This document shows positions 17,195 to 24,983 of a stretch of 64,000 nucleotides of DNA, one piece after another. This stretch comes from Granulicatella sp041433555 (GTDB taxonomy: Bacteria; Bacillota; Bacilli; Lactobacillales; Aerococcaceae). Made by a program: the position numbers and the translations under genes. The notes below the pieces were generated by a model that saw only the letters and a list, made by a program, of their open reading frames with translations, had not been told where the DNA came from and made no database searches. Positions within the stretch are counted from its first letter, which is position 1. Every line of letters starts with the position of its first letter. The stretch spans positions 1-64,000 of the forward strand of contig NZ_JAPWBR010000004.1 of assembly GCF_041433555.1 (NCBI RefSeq). The letters run 5' to 3'.

Positions 17195-17845
17195 ATGATG
17201 AAAAACAAAATTTTATTAGGTTCTGTGACGCTTCTGTCTGCTTTAATGGTAGCGGCTTGCGGAAACGGAGAAAAGAAAGCTACGGAAACAACTGCAGCAC
17301 CAACTACGGAAGCAACTACAGCTGCACCAACTACAACAGCACCGACAACTACTGCTAGCGCTTCTTCTGAGACGGCTGAAGTTTCACTTGAAGATACTCA
17401 ACGTATCGGACGTGAAGATACTGGGTATGTCAACGTTCCTAAAGACTGGGTAGAATTCAAAGCTGCCAATGGTGGCGATCAGTATCAATATGCTGCATTA
17501 GATGGATATAATATTGTGACATTAAACGTCTTCACTAAGGACAAATACCAACCTGTCGAAGGTGAAACGTGGGGCGCAGAAATGATTGCAAACCGATTAT
17601 ATGGTACATACCAAAAAAATCCTAGCATCGAAAAAATCCAAGGTGCCAAAAGAAAAGTGGTCGGAATGGATGCTTTTCTAGTTCAAATTCTTACAAAAGA
17701 TGGTAAATATTTCTTCACCTGGGTCTTCCAAAAAGACGACAAAGTGTATTCAACAAGCTTTGAAGGAAATAAAGAAACACTTTTAAAAATGTTTGACTTA
17801 ATTGAACAAACATGGGGATTAGATCCAAAAAATCCTGGAAAATAA
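17195..17845 (+). CDS. Thr-linker lipoprotein, paralog 3 of 6
   Basis: A 216-residue lipoprotein, closest to paralog 4. The start is an ATGATG pair behind AAGGAG, so either codon may be used; Cys22 is the lipid site counted from the first. The Thr/Pro/Ala linker covers about 32-62. The domain carries VPKDWVEFK, WGAEMIANRLYGTY, KRKVVGMDAFLVQILTKDG and the C-terminal FDLIEQTWGLDPKNPGK. It is a single-gene unit with its own promoter and terminator. Confidence 0.85.
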   Translation: MMKNKILLGSVTLLSALMVAACGNGEKKATETTAAPTTEATTAAPTTTAPTTTASASSETAEVSLEDTQRIGREDTGYVNVPKDWVEFKAANGGDQYQYAALDGYNIVTLNVFTKDKYQPVEGETWGAEMIANRLYGTYQKNPSIEKIQGAKRKVVGMDAFLVQILTKDGKYFFTWVFQKDDKVYSTSFEGNKETLLKMFDLIEQTWGLDPKNPGK

Positions 17846-17861
17846 TCAATCGTTAATTACT

Positions 17862-17895
17862 GAGACTAATCCCTATGATTAGTCTCTTATTTTAT
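17862..17895 (+). terminator. Terminator after lipoprotein 3
   Basis: GAGACTAATC pairs with GATTAGTCTC around a short loop, followed by TTATTTTA. The stem sequence is the same family as those after lipoproteins 2, 4 and 6. Confidence 0.85.
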
Positions 17896-17911
17896 ACTCT
17901 TTTTGCTATTA

Positions 17912-17940
17912 TTTAAATTCCATCACATTAATGGTAAAAT
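17912..17940 (+). promoter_or_regulatory. Promoter candidate for lipoprotein 4
   Basis: TTTAAA (17912-17917), 17 bases, TAAAAT (17935-17940). Near copy of the element before lipoprotein 3. Confidence 0.45.
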
Positions 17941-17971
17941 AGACCTATAACAACTGTTAAGGAGAACAATC

Positions 17972-18625
17972 ATGATGAAAAACAAAATTTTATTAGGTTC
18001 TGTGACGCTTCTATCTGCGTTAATGATAGCGGCATGCGGAAACGGAGAAAAGAAAGCAACGGAAACAACTGCAGCTCCAACAACAGAAGCAACTACTGCT
18101 ACACCAACTACAACAGCACCGACAACTACTGCGGGCGCTTCTTCTGAAACAAAAGAAGTATCACTTGCAGATACTAAACGTATCGGACGTGAAGATACTG
18201 GTTATGTCAATGTTCCTAAAGACTGGGTAGAGTTCAAAGAAATCGAAGGAAACAACCCACAACAGTATCAATACACAGCAGATGGATACAATGTTGTGAC
18301 ATTAACTGGCTACTCTAAAGACCAAGTAAAACTTGGAAAAAATGACACCTGGGGTGCAGAATTGGTTGCGAACCGTTTATATACTACATACGAAAACAAT
18401 TCTGAAATCGCTAAAATTCAAGGTGCGAAATCCAAAGTGATTGGAATTGATGCTTTTGTCATCCAATCTCTCACAAAAGATGGAAAATATTTCTTTACCT
18501 GGATCTTCCAAAAAGGTGATAAAGTATATACAGTAGCCTTTGACGGAGACAAAAGCACTCTTCAAAAAATGTTTGACTTAATTGAACAAACATGGGGCTT
18601 AGATCCAAAAACTCCTGGGAAATAA
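17972..18625 (+). CDS. Thr-linker lipoprotein, paralog 4 of 6
   Basis: A 217-residue lipoprotein nearly collinear with paralog 3, sharing the ATGATG start, the lipobox IAAC (Cys22), the Thr/Pro linker and the ending FDLIEQTWGLDPKTPGK. It has a short insertion near residue 84 (IEGNNPQQYQY). The pair 3 and 4, with matching promoter and terminator, looks like the most recent duplication in the array. Single-gene unit; function unknown. Confidence 0.85.
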   Translation: MMKNKILLGSVTLLSALMIAACGNGEKKATETTAAPTTEATTATPTTTAPTTTAGASSETKEVSLADTKRIGREDTGYVNVPKDWVEFKEIEGNNPQQYQYTADGYNVVTLTGYSKDQVKLGKNDTWGAELVANRLYTTYENNSEIAKIQGAKSKVIGIDAFVIQSLTKDGKYFFTWIFQKGDKVYTVAFDGDKSTLQKMFDLIEQTWGLDPKTPGK

Positions 18626-18639
18626 TCAATAATTAAATA

Positions 18640-18674
18640 ACAGAGACTAATCGCTATGGTTAGTCTCTGTTGTT
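18640..18674 (+). terminator. Terminator after lipoprotein 4
   Basis: ACAGAGACTAA pairs with TTAGTCTCTGT over a nine-base loop. The T-run is weak (TGTT). Confidence 0.7.
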
Positions 18675-18715
18675 ATGCTCTATTATCCCTCTTTTTTAGC
18701 CAAAAATTTTCCTAG

Positions 18716-18743
18716 TTGATTTTTCATCCGCGTGTGATATAAT
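18716..18743 (+). promoter_or_regulatory. Promoter of lipoproteins 5-6
   Basis: TTGATT (18716-18721), 16 bases, TATAAT (18738-18743) with TG one base before it (extended -10). This is clearly stronger than the promoters of the other lipoprotein units. Confidence 0.7.
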
Positions 18744-18779
18744 ACAAGTATAATAAACCTGTTAAGGAGAACAATCATC

Positions 18780-19451
18780 ATGAAAAACAAAATTTTATTA
18801 AGCTCTGTAACGCTTTTATCTGCTTTAATGGTAGCTGCGTGCGGAAACGGAGAAAAGAAAACAGCGGAACCTGCTGCTGCACCAACAACTGAAGTCGCTA
18901 AAGAAACTACAGCTGCACCAACAACTACTACTCAAACGACTACTGCTAAAACAACAACTCCTGGGACTTCTTCAGAGACAAAAAAAGTATCACTTGAAGA
19001 CACAAAACGTGTTGGGAAAGATAATATTGGCTATGTCAACGTCCCTAAAGACTGGGTAGTATTCAAAGCCTCAAACAACCCTGATAACTTCTATTATTCG
19101 TCACCAGATCAATATAATATTATGTATCTAGAGTCTTATTCTAAAGATAAAGTTAAACTTAATGATGGTGAAACGTTTGGCGCAGAATTAATTGCAAATC
19201 GTTTGCTCAATGGCGTGAAAAATGATAAAGAACAAACTAGTGTTCAAGGCGTGAAAGCTGATTTTGCGGGAGAAAAAGCTTACTTAATAAAAGCAACATT
19301 CTCCGATGGTAAAACTATGTTCGAATGGATTCTCCAAAAAGGGGATATCGTTTACGTAGTCTCAATCGAAGGTACAGAAGACATGGTTAAATCGTTAAGA
19401 CCAGTTTTTGAACAATCTTGGGGCTTAAATGCAAAAACTCCTGGACAATAA
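18780..19451 (+). CDS. Thr-linker lipoprotein, paralog 5 of 6
   Basis: The longest copy (223 residues), because the Thr-rich linker is longer (to about residue 68, with two extra TTT blocks). Lipobox VAAC, Cys21. The domain has GKDNIGYVNVPKDW, FGAELIANRLLNGV and FAGEKAYLIKATFSDGK, close to paralog 2 in the second half. First gene of a two-gene unit with paralog 6 (gap 41 bases), behind the best promoter of the array. Function unknown. Confidence 0.85.
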   Translation: MKNKILLSSVTLLSALMVAACGNGEKKTAEPAAAPTTEVAKETTAAPTTTTQTTTAKTTTPGTSSETKKVSLEDTKRVGKDNIGYVNVPKDWVVFKASNNPDNFYYSSPDQYNIMYLESYSKDKVKLNDGETFGAELIANRLLNGVKNDKEQTSVQGVKADFAGEKAYLIKATFSDGKTMFEWILQKGDIVYVVSIEGTEDMVKSLRPVFEQSWGLNAKTPGQ

Positions 19452-19492
19452 TATAAAAACCAGGTATTAACCTAATCAAGGAGAAAAACAAT

Positions 19493-20140
19493 TTGAAAAA
19501 CAAAATTTTATTAACCTCTGTGACGCTTCTATCCGCTTTAATGGTAGCGGCTTGCGGAAACGGAGAAAAGAAAACAGCGGAACCAGCAGCTGCGCCAACA
19601 ACTGAAGTAACTACAGCTGCACCAACGACAACTGCTCCAACAACTACTGCCAGCGCTTCTTCTACAGAAAAAAAAGTATCATTTGAAGATACTCAACGTG
19701 TTGGCCGTGAAGAATCTGGTTATATTAACGTCCCTAAAGACTGGGCAACATACCAAGATAAAAACACTGGTTCTCAATTCCAATTTTCTTCACCAGATAA
19801 ATACAATATTTTATCAATGAACGCGTACACTAAAGATTCCGTTAAACTAAAAGATGATGAGAAATTCGGTGCAGAATTACTTGCCAACCGTTTGTATAAT
19901 AACTGGGAGAATAACAAAGAAGTGAAGCAAATTCAGGGAGTAAAAGCAAAATTTGCTGGAGAGCAAGCTTTCTTAATGAAAGTAGTATTTACTGACGGAA
20001 AATATATGTACGAATGGGTCTTCCAAAAAGGCGAGAAAGTATATGATGTCGCACTCGAAGGTACAGCAGATACAATCAATACTTTAAGACCTTTCTTTGA
20101 ACAATCATTTGGCTTAGATCCAAACACTCCAGGAAAATAA
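19493..20140 (+). CDS. Thr-linker lipoprotein, paralog 6 of 6
   Basis: A 215-residue lipoprotein whose start codon is TTG (19493-19495), set by AAGGAG nine bases upstream; all other copies use ATG. This may lower its yield relative to paralog 5. Signal KNKILLTSVTLLSALMVAAC, linker to about residue 60, then the shared domain with GREESGYINVPKDW, FGAELLANRLYNN and FAGEQAFLMKVVFTDGK. Ends the array with a terminator. The two-gene unit 5-6 mirrors unit 1-2. Confidence 0.85.
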   Translation: MKNKILLTSVTLLSALMVAACGNGEKKTAEPAAAPTTEVTTAAPTTTAPTTTASASSTEKKVSFEDTQRVGREESGYINVPKDWATYQDKNTGSQFQFSSPDKYNILSMNAYTKDSVKLKDDEKFGAELLANRLYNNWENNKEVKQIQGVKAKFAGEQAFLMKVVFTDGKYMYEWVFQKGEKVYDVALEGTADTINTLRPFFEQSFGLDPNTPGK

Positions 20141-20153
20141 TGACTAACATACT

Positions 20154-20191
20154 AAAAGAGACTAATCACACATTGATTAGTCTCTTTCTTT
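20154..20191 (+). terminator. Terminator after lipoprotein 6
   Basis: AAAGAGACTAATCA pairs with TGATTAGTCTCTTT, then CTTT. The preceding bases (ACTAACATACT) are the same as after lipoprotein 2. The stem is near-symmetric and may also end the minus-strand rhodanese-GNAT transcript. Confidence 0.85.
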
Positions 20192-20195
20192 ATCC

Positions 20196-20753
20196 TTATG
20201 CTCTTGTAGCCCACTCTTCTCTTAAAACTCCGTACTTCACACTATCATAATACTGCCCTTGATAGTAACGGACTTTACGAATTTGGCCTTCTTTTAGGAA
20301 TCCTAATTTCTCGGCAACGACCATCATTGCACCGTTCCCGCTCCAAGTCGTCATGCCAATATGTTCAAGCGCATCAGTTTCGTGGAAAATGGCATCCACC
20401 CACTTCGTTAGCGCGGTAGTCGCAACCCCTCGGCTCCATAACTGGTCGTCATAAATCACAATCCCGATTTCTAGCCATCGTGTTGCTTCGTCCACCCATG
20501 ATTTTGAAACCATCCCAACAGGCTGACCGTCAACTACAATACATCTGCAATCTTCGCTCATTAAAAAGTCCGCAATCGGGCTTGCTCCAAAACTTTCCGC
20601 ATCATCAAACTTGCGGTAATCATTAAAATAAGGCGCGTTAAACTTCGTCCACGCTGGATGGTCTGTAGAAAAACCACTCTTCCAAATCGTTTCAAGGAAA
20701 CTTTTGTTAAAAGGAACTAGTTGCACCTCGGTTTTTTGCTTTAAGCTTTCCAC
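20196..20753 (-). CDS. GNAT N-acetyltransferase (RimJ/RimL-like)
   Basis: A 185-residue acetyl-CoA-dependent transferase. The acetyl-CoA site region WSRGVATTALTKWVDAIF and the C-terminal NGAMMVVAEKLGFLKEGQIR mark the GNAT fold of the RimJ/RimL type, whose members acetylate protein N-termini or small amines. The substrate cannot be told. It overlaps the rhodanese gene upstream by 13 bases, so translation is probably coupled. Confidence 0.85.
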   Translation of the reverse strand: MESLKQKTEVQLVPFNKSFLETIWKSGFSTDHPAWTKFNAPYFNDYRKFDDAESFGASPIADFLMSEDCRCIVVDGQPVGMVSKSWVDEATRWLEIGIVIYDDQLWSRGVATTALTKWVDAIFHETDALEHIGMTTWSGNGAMMVVAEKLGFLKEGQIRKVRYYQGQYYDSVKYGVLREEWATRA

Positions 20754-21025
20754 TGATTCATTCCCCCTTCAACGTTTACCACATCAAACCCTTTTGTCTC
20801 CAAGAACTGGCAGGCACGCTCCGAGCGCATCCCGCCTTGGCAAATCACATAATAGCGTTTAGACGCATCCAGTTGCTCGTATCCTTTATCTAACGTACTA
20901 AGCGGCACATTCACAGCACCTTCGATATGTCCTGCTTGGAATTCATCCACTTCACGAACGTCTAGAATCGTGATGTCCTCTTTTTGATGCAACGCTTGAA
21001 ATTCTACTGGTTCAATTCTTTCCAT
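20741..21025 (-). CDS. Rhodanese-like sulfurtransferase, single domain
   Basis: A 94-residue rhodanese domain, a size typical of GlpE/PspE-like single-domain forms. ILDVREVDEFQAGHIEGAVN is the N-terminal signature. The active-site loop CQGGMRSE keeps the cysteine (near residue 63) and an arginine, so sulfur transfer is plausible. It overlaps the downstream GNAT gene by 13 bases. Partner unknown. Confidence 0.88.
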   Translation of the reverse strand: MERIEPVEFQALHQKEDITILDVREVDEFQAGHIEGAVNVPLSTLDKGYEQLDASKRYYVICQGGMRSERACQFLETKGFDVVNVEGGMNQWKA

Positions 21026-21090
21026 TTTCTTACTCCCTTTCTCCTACTTCATTTTCTCTCACTTCCTACTGTATCGTATTCCAGCGAAAA

Positions 21091-21122
21091 AACAAAGCGC
21101 CATGCACGAATTCATGCACGGC
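21091..21122 (-). terminator. Strand-specific terminator after the 21130 gene
   Basis: On the minus strand a 10-bp stem (21099-21108 with 21113-21122) forms with two G-U wobbles around AATT, then a T-rich tail. On the plus strand the wobbles become A-C mismatches, so the element should work leftward only. Confidence 0.7.
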
Positions 21123-21129
21123 ACTGTTA

Positions 21130-21441
21130 TTATTTAATATTATGTTTGTTCATCTTTTGTTGGAAAATTCCAGTGATGATTTCACGCAATTCTTCGCGCT
21201 CTTTTTCAGGAAGTTCGCCTTCTTGTTTTGCGACTGCGTACAGTTCAGGATTTTCTTTTGCGATACGTTGAACAGTTTTTGTTGTCGCATGACCTCTGAC
21301 TAAGAACGGAATTGCCTTAATCCATTCTTCTGGCACTAGCGCTAGAATTTTCTTAGCCGCTTCTTTGTCCGTCAACACCGCTGTGCTCAATCCTTTTTTA
21401 ATTTGTTCTTGTTCTCTTTCTGTAAAATCTTTTATATCCAT
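21130..21441 (-). CDS. Hypothetical helical protein
   Basis: A 103-residue, charged, mostly helical protein (begins MDIKDFTEREQEQIKKG, ends FQQKMNKHNIK). A hydrophobic centre (EWIKAIPFLVRGHATTKTVQ) lies between two charged helices. No signal or membrane segment. It stands alone with a terminator. I do not recognise a family. Confidence 0.6.
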   Translation of the reverse strand: MDIKDFTEREQEQIKKGLSTAVLTDKEAAKKILALVPEEWIKAIPFLVRGHATTKTVQRIAKENPELYAVAKQEGELPEKEREELREIITGIFQQKMNKHNIK

Positions 21442-21526
21442 TTTATATCCTCTTTTCTATTCCCTTTTTTGATATACATACTATTATATTCCTGTCTGGA
21501 TTCAAGAACAACTCAGGCGATGTTTC

Positions 21527-22420
21527 CTACGATTTCTCCACATATTTCGCATTGTCCATAATAAATGGCTTGGCTAAGCCTTCTCCGGTATAGTCTTGAT
21601 ATTTCGTTTCAAGATACTTGTAGACATCTTCTTTTGTCTTGAATTTAATTGCTTGGTATGGCTCCTCGAAGGTGAGTTTTTCGACAAATAAGAACCCATC
21701 ACCCGTTGGCACTAAGACTCCCACGTGGCCAATAAAGAGCGATTCCCCGTCCAAATTATCGTGAATCACGACTGAGAGCATGCGCGCATTCTCGTCAAAA
21801 GTAAATTGCGATAGGAACTGTTCCATCTTCTTCGCATGCGTCTTCACATCTGTCGTGGCTTCCGTTTCCACACGCGAGAACAAACGATTCAAGTCTTCTT
21901 TTTCATCCGCACTAAAGAGATGTCCCTTATCAATCGCATCATTATCGATAAATAAGAGCTCACTATCCGCAGCAATCTTCGGAATCGTAATCTTATTCTT
22001 CAACAACGCATACGTATTGATGCGGCAGTTCGTTCCGACAAAATCGCCGTGTTTTGCAGTCCAAAGCGAACTGATTTTCTCAACGTCATACTCCGTTTTT
22101 GTAAACGACGCAAAATCCCCTTGCAAGCCCGTTTCGCCGACAGTCTCATTGTAGTCATTCACGAACTCAAAGAACTTCTCCACACTTTCTTTATCTAAAT
22201 ATGCGGACAACAACGCCTTCACTTCCTCCACACTTGAAGGATTGCTGATATTGGTATAGGTCGCAACCCATTGCGGCGCTTCCTGCGATTGTGCCGCTAC
22301 TGTTGTCGTCTCTGGAGCTGCCTGTGTTGTCGTTTCTTTTTGCGTCTTAGCGCAACCTGCTAAGCCAATCAGTACGGCTGCACAAAGTCCTAATTTTACT
22401 GTTTTCGAAATACTCTTCAT
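21527..22420 (-). CDS. DUF4300-like lipoprotein
   Basis: A 297-residue lipoprotein, lipobox LAGC with Cys23, then a Thr/Gln linker (TTTQAAPETTTVAAQSQ). The mature part, YTNISNPSSVEEVKALLSAY, the conserved GTNCRINTYALLK and the ending FIMDNAKYVEKS, resembles DUF4300 proteins of streptococci and related genera, function unknown. The open frame runs 31 codons further, into the next gene's 3' end, but the signal peptide and GGGAG site fix the start at 22420. Downstream of the small gene at 22477. Confidence 0.8.
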   Translation of the reverse strand: MKSISKTVKLGLCAAVLIGLAGCAKTQKETTTQAAPETTTVAAQSQEAPQWVATYTNISNPSSVEEVKALLSAYLDKESVEKFFEFVNDYNETVGETGLQGDFASFTKTEYDVEKISSLWTAKHGDFVGTNCRINTYALLKNKITIPKIAADSELLFIDNDAIDKGHLFSADEKEDLNRLFSRVETEATTDVKTHAKKMEQFLSQFTFDENARMLSVVIHDNLDGESLFIGHVGVLVPTGDGFLFVEKLTFEEPYQAIKFKTKEDVYKYLETKYQDYTGEGLAKPFIMDNAKYVEKS

Positions 22421-22476
22421 TCTTTTCTCCCTCTCACTGTCGTTTTCTACGATTACCAAGCGATTCATCCTCAACT

Positions 22477-22746
22477 TTAAGTTCTCCACGGCATTTGTGG
22501 ATGTTCCCTCCAAGCCTCTTTCCCAAGAGGTAAGTCTTTGATTTCCCCGATAGATGCATCGAGCTCATAGGCTTGTTTCAAGGTCACTAACATCAAGCCC
22601 TCAATAGTATGCTCCTCGTTGCATAAAAACTGCCACATGCCATCGTCCTCGTCATGACTTACATATAAAATCGGCTGTTCTCCTCTTGCAATATGCTTGC
22701 ACAGGATTGTTGCCGTATTTGGATCTTCACGAAATGGAAAACTCAT
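22477..22746 (-). CDS. Small protein resembling DUF2185 / Imm33-like
   Basis: An 89-residue cytoplasmic protein. The run ILYVSHDEDDGMWQFLCN, then LKQAYELDASIGEI and KEAWREHPQMPW, resembles the DUF2185 (immunity Imm33-like) pattern of small proteins. That match is from memory and partial. The true start is the third ATG (22746), because AGGAGG falls inside the first codons. It lies 56 bases before the DUF4300 gene on the same strand. No toxin gene is visible nearby. Confidence 0.6.
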   Translation of the reverse strand: MSFPFREDPNTATILCKHIARGEQPILYVSHDEDDGMWQFLCNEEHTIEGLMLVTLKQAYELDASIGEIKDLPLGKEAWREHPQMPWRT

Positions 22747-22870
22747 AACCATCCTCCTCATTCTACTCGTATCGACGAACCGTTGAATGCGGTTCCATCC
22801 TTCACTTATAATCTATCCTATTCTCTAGAAAAATACAATAAAACCTTTGTGAAATTTAGGAAAACTATAC

Positions 22871-22899
22871 AAAAAAACGAGCACCCGAAGATGCCCGTT
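22871..22899 (-). terminator. Terminator after mntH
   Basis: A 10-bp minus-strand stem (22876-22885 with 22890-22899) closing a TTCG loop, then seven T. Confidence 0.85.
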
Positions 22900-22904
22900 T
22901 CGTT

Positions 22905-24239
22905 TTAGAATAAATCAAAAATTAACTTGAAGTTTAAAATCGTTAGGATTACAGCTACCGCGTATCCAAGGAAGGTATTCCATTTAGCGTTGGTAAATTC
23001 GCCCATGAGTGAGTTCTTCGACGTGAAGTAAATCAATGGGAAGATGGAGAATGGTAACGCCACTGATAAGAATACTTGTGAGTAAACCAAGAGTTGGTCC
23101 AATGTTTTTTCTTGCGAACCGAATAACATCGCTACGACAATCACCGGTAGTAAGGCGAATAAACGAGTCACCAGACGAATCACCCATTGTGGTAGTTTCA
23201 TATGTAAGAAACCTTCCATCACGATTTGTCCTGTCAATGTTCCTGTGATTGTTGAGTTTTGTCCACTTGCTAAGAGCGCCACTGCAAAGAGTGTCGATAA
23301 TGTCGAACTTGCGACCGCACCGGCAATCTTCGAATCTTGCAATGCATTGTACATTTGCGAGAAGGCAGAGATTTCAGAGGCGTGTCCGAAGAATAACGCT
23401 GCTCCTAAGATTAATAGAAGTGAGTTCACGACGAACGCTAAGCTCAATTGGATGTTTGAGTCCCATGTCATGAAACGAACGGCTTTACGCACGTTGTCTG
23501 GGTCTGTGTAGTCCACTTTTCTCGTTTGTGAGAGTGACGAATGTAAGTATAAGTTATGCGGCATTACCGTTGCCCCGACAATCCCTAGCGCCAATGTTAA
23601 AATGCTGTCGTGTCCAGGAGCTGTCTTATCAAACAATTGCGCCGTTGGTAAGAATCCAGTGAGAATTCCTGAGATACTTGGTTCGGCTAACGCTACTAAA
23701 TACACGAAAATCAATAGAATCGTTAAGATCAACGTTGATACAATCGCTTCGATTTTCTTAAATCCGAGCTTCATAATTCCAAGAAGCAAGAATACGTCCA
23801 GAACCGTGATGAAGATGGCTCCCATGATTGGAATCCCGAACAAGAGGTTCAAGGCGATGGCTGATCCAAGCACTTCCGCTAAGTCTGTCGCCATCAGTGC
23901 TAATTCGACGATGACCCACAAAATGTGACGAAGCCATTTTGGTGCGTGATGGGCTGTTGCTTGTGCTAAGTCCATACGCGTTACAATCCCAAGTTTTCCT
24001 GCCATTTGTTGCAACTGCATTGCGATTAATGACGAAATAAGGATTACGAAGAGCAATGTATATTTGTACGAAGCCCCTCCGACCACGCTGGTTATCCAGT
24101 TACCTGGGTCCATGTACCCTACTGCTACAAGCGCTCCTGGTCCTAAGAAAGCTTTTAAGTTTTGCCAGAAATTATTATTCTTCGGCGTCTCAATCGATTG
24201 GTTTACTTCTGAAAGTGATACTTTTTTATGAGTAGACAT
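22905..24239 (-). CDS. mntH: Nramp-family divalent metal (Mn2+) transporter
   Basis: A 444-residue proton-coupled importer of Mn2+ (and possibly Fe2+) with about eleven membrane helices. Helix 1 has the metal-binding DPGN motif (GYMDPGNWITS) and helix 6 the MPHNLYLHSS motif, both diagnostic. The N-terminal 30 residues are hydrophilic. Mn2+ supply suits a malolactic organism, since the malolactic enzyme needs Mn2+. A strong promoter lies at 24326-24354 and a terminator follows the gene. Confidence 0.95.
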   Translation of the reverse strand: MSTHKKVSLSEVNQSIETPKNNNFWQNLKAFLGPGALVAVGYMDPGNWITSVVGGASYKYTLLFVILISSLIAMQLQQMAGKLGIVTRMDLAQATAHHAPKWLRHILWVIVELALMATDLAEVLGSAIALNLLFGIPIMGAIFITVLDVFLLLGIMKLGFKKIEAIVSTLILTILLIFVYLVALAEPSISGILTGFLPTAQLFDKTAPGHDSILTLALGIVGATVMPHNLYLHSSLSQTRKVDYTDPDNVRKAVRFMTWDSNIQLSLAFVVNSLLLILGAALFFGHASEISAFSQMYNALQDSKIAGAVASSTLSTLFAVALLASGQNSTITGTLTGQIVMEGFLHMKLPQWVIRLVTRLFALLPVIVVAMLFGSQEKTLDQLLVYSQVFLSVALPFSIFPLIYFTSKNSLMGEFTNAKWNTFLGYAVAVILTILNFKLIFDLF

Positions 24240-24317
24240 TCTGTTCTCCCCTTTCTGTTGTAAATAATTTTCATTTTGTGTAAATTCTATGAAAACAAGT
24301 CATATCCATATAAAAAA

Positions 24318-24378
24318 CAGTACCTATTATAGCACTCACGCACTCATCGTGCAATGTGAGATGTTACTATAGGTACTG
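24318..24378 (-). promoter_or_regulatory. mntH promoter embedded in an inverted repeat / terminator
   Basis: On the minus strand TTGCAC (24349-24354) and TATAAT (24326-24331) stand 17 bases apart, a near-consensus promoter for mntH. The promoter is enclosed by arms CAGTACCTAT and ATAGGTACTG (24369-24378 with 24318-24327), followed by six T, so the same DNA could also end transcripts from the gene at 24389. No match to an MntR-type box was recognised. Confidence 0.65.
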
Positions 24379-24388
24379 CTTTTTCAAA

Positions 24389-24796
24389 TTAGTTTAGGGA
24401 AACCTTAATCGGATACCGCTTCACAGCTTGAGGCAACTGCTCTAGCAGCGCATCATTGGTTTTGCTCTTTCCCATGAAGAACATGGTCGTGGTTCCATCC
24501 TTTTGTTCGATGATGACGAAATAACGAGCACCTCCACCTTTTCGACCACGCATGAAATCAAACGAAATCCGGCGAATAGATGATAGAGGAATACGACGCT
24601 TTTTGAAACAGAACGCCACATGAATGTAAAATGTTCCATTTGCGATATGAAAAGCTGCCATGAACGGACCTCCGCTCTGTTTTGCGGCTGTCCATCGGCG
24701 AATGAAAATGACAAGCACACATGTCGCAATAAACACAGAACTCACTAGGAATACCAGCGGAATCCCAAATCTCGCTCCACTTTCTATTGTTGCCAT
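24389..24796 (-). CDS. Membrane protein with PH-like cytoplasmic part
   Basis: A 135-residue protein with one N-terminal membrane helix (about 11-33) followed by a basic stretch (RRWTAAKQ) and a beta-rich part (ANGTFYIHVAFCFKKRRIPLSSIRRISFDF). The alternation, with IPLSSI and a final helix, suggests a bacterial PH-like fold; this is inference. Alone on its strand, upstream of mntH and divergent from the glycan genes. Unknown function. Confidence 0.6.
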   Translation of the reverse strand: MATIESGARFGIPLVFLVSSVFIATCVLVIFIRRWTAAKQSGGPFMAAFHIANGTFYIHVAFCFKKRRIPLSSIRRISFDFMRGRKGGGARYFVIIEQKDGTTTMFFMGKSKTNDALLEQLPQAVKRYPIKVSLN

Positions 24797-24983
24797 TGTC
24801 GTACCTCCTTTTTCATTTTTTCTATCGATACATTTTATTCCATTTTTTATTTCTTCTTTACTATCTTACCGAGCTTTTTTATTTTTTTCCACCTCTTTTA
24901 AGTAAGTTTTAAGTTCATGGTGCAAAGTATAGTTATCCAAACGGAAAGGAGAAGCTCCCCAAACCAGGCGAGCGGTGACAAAC

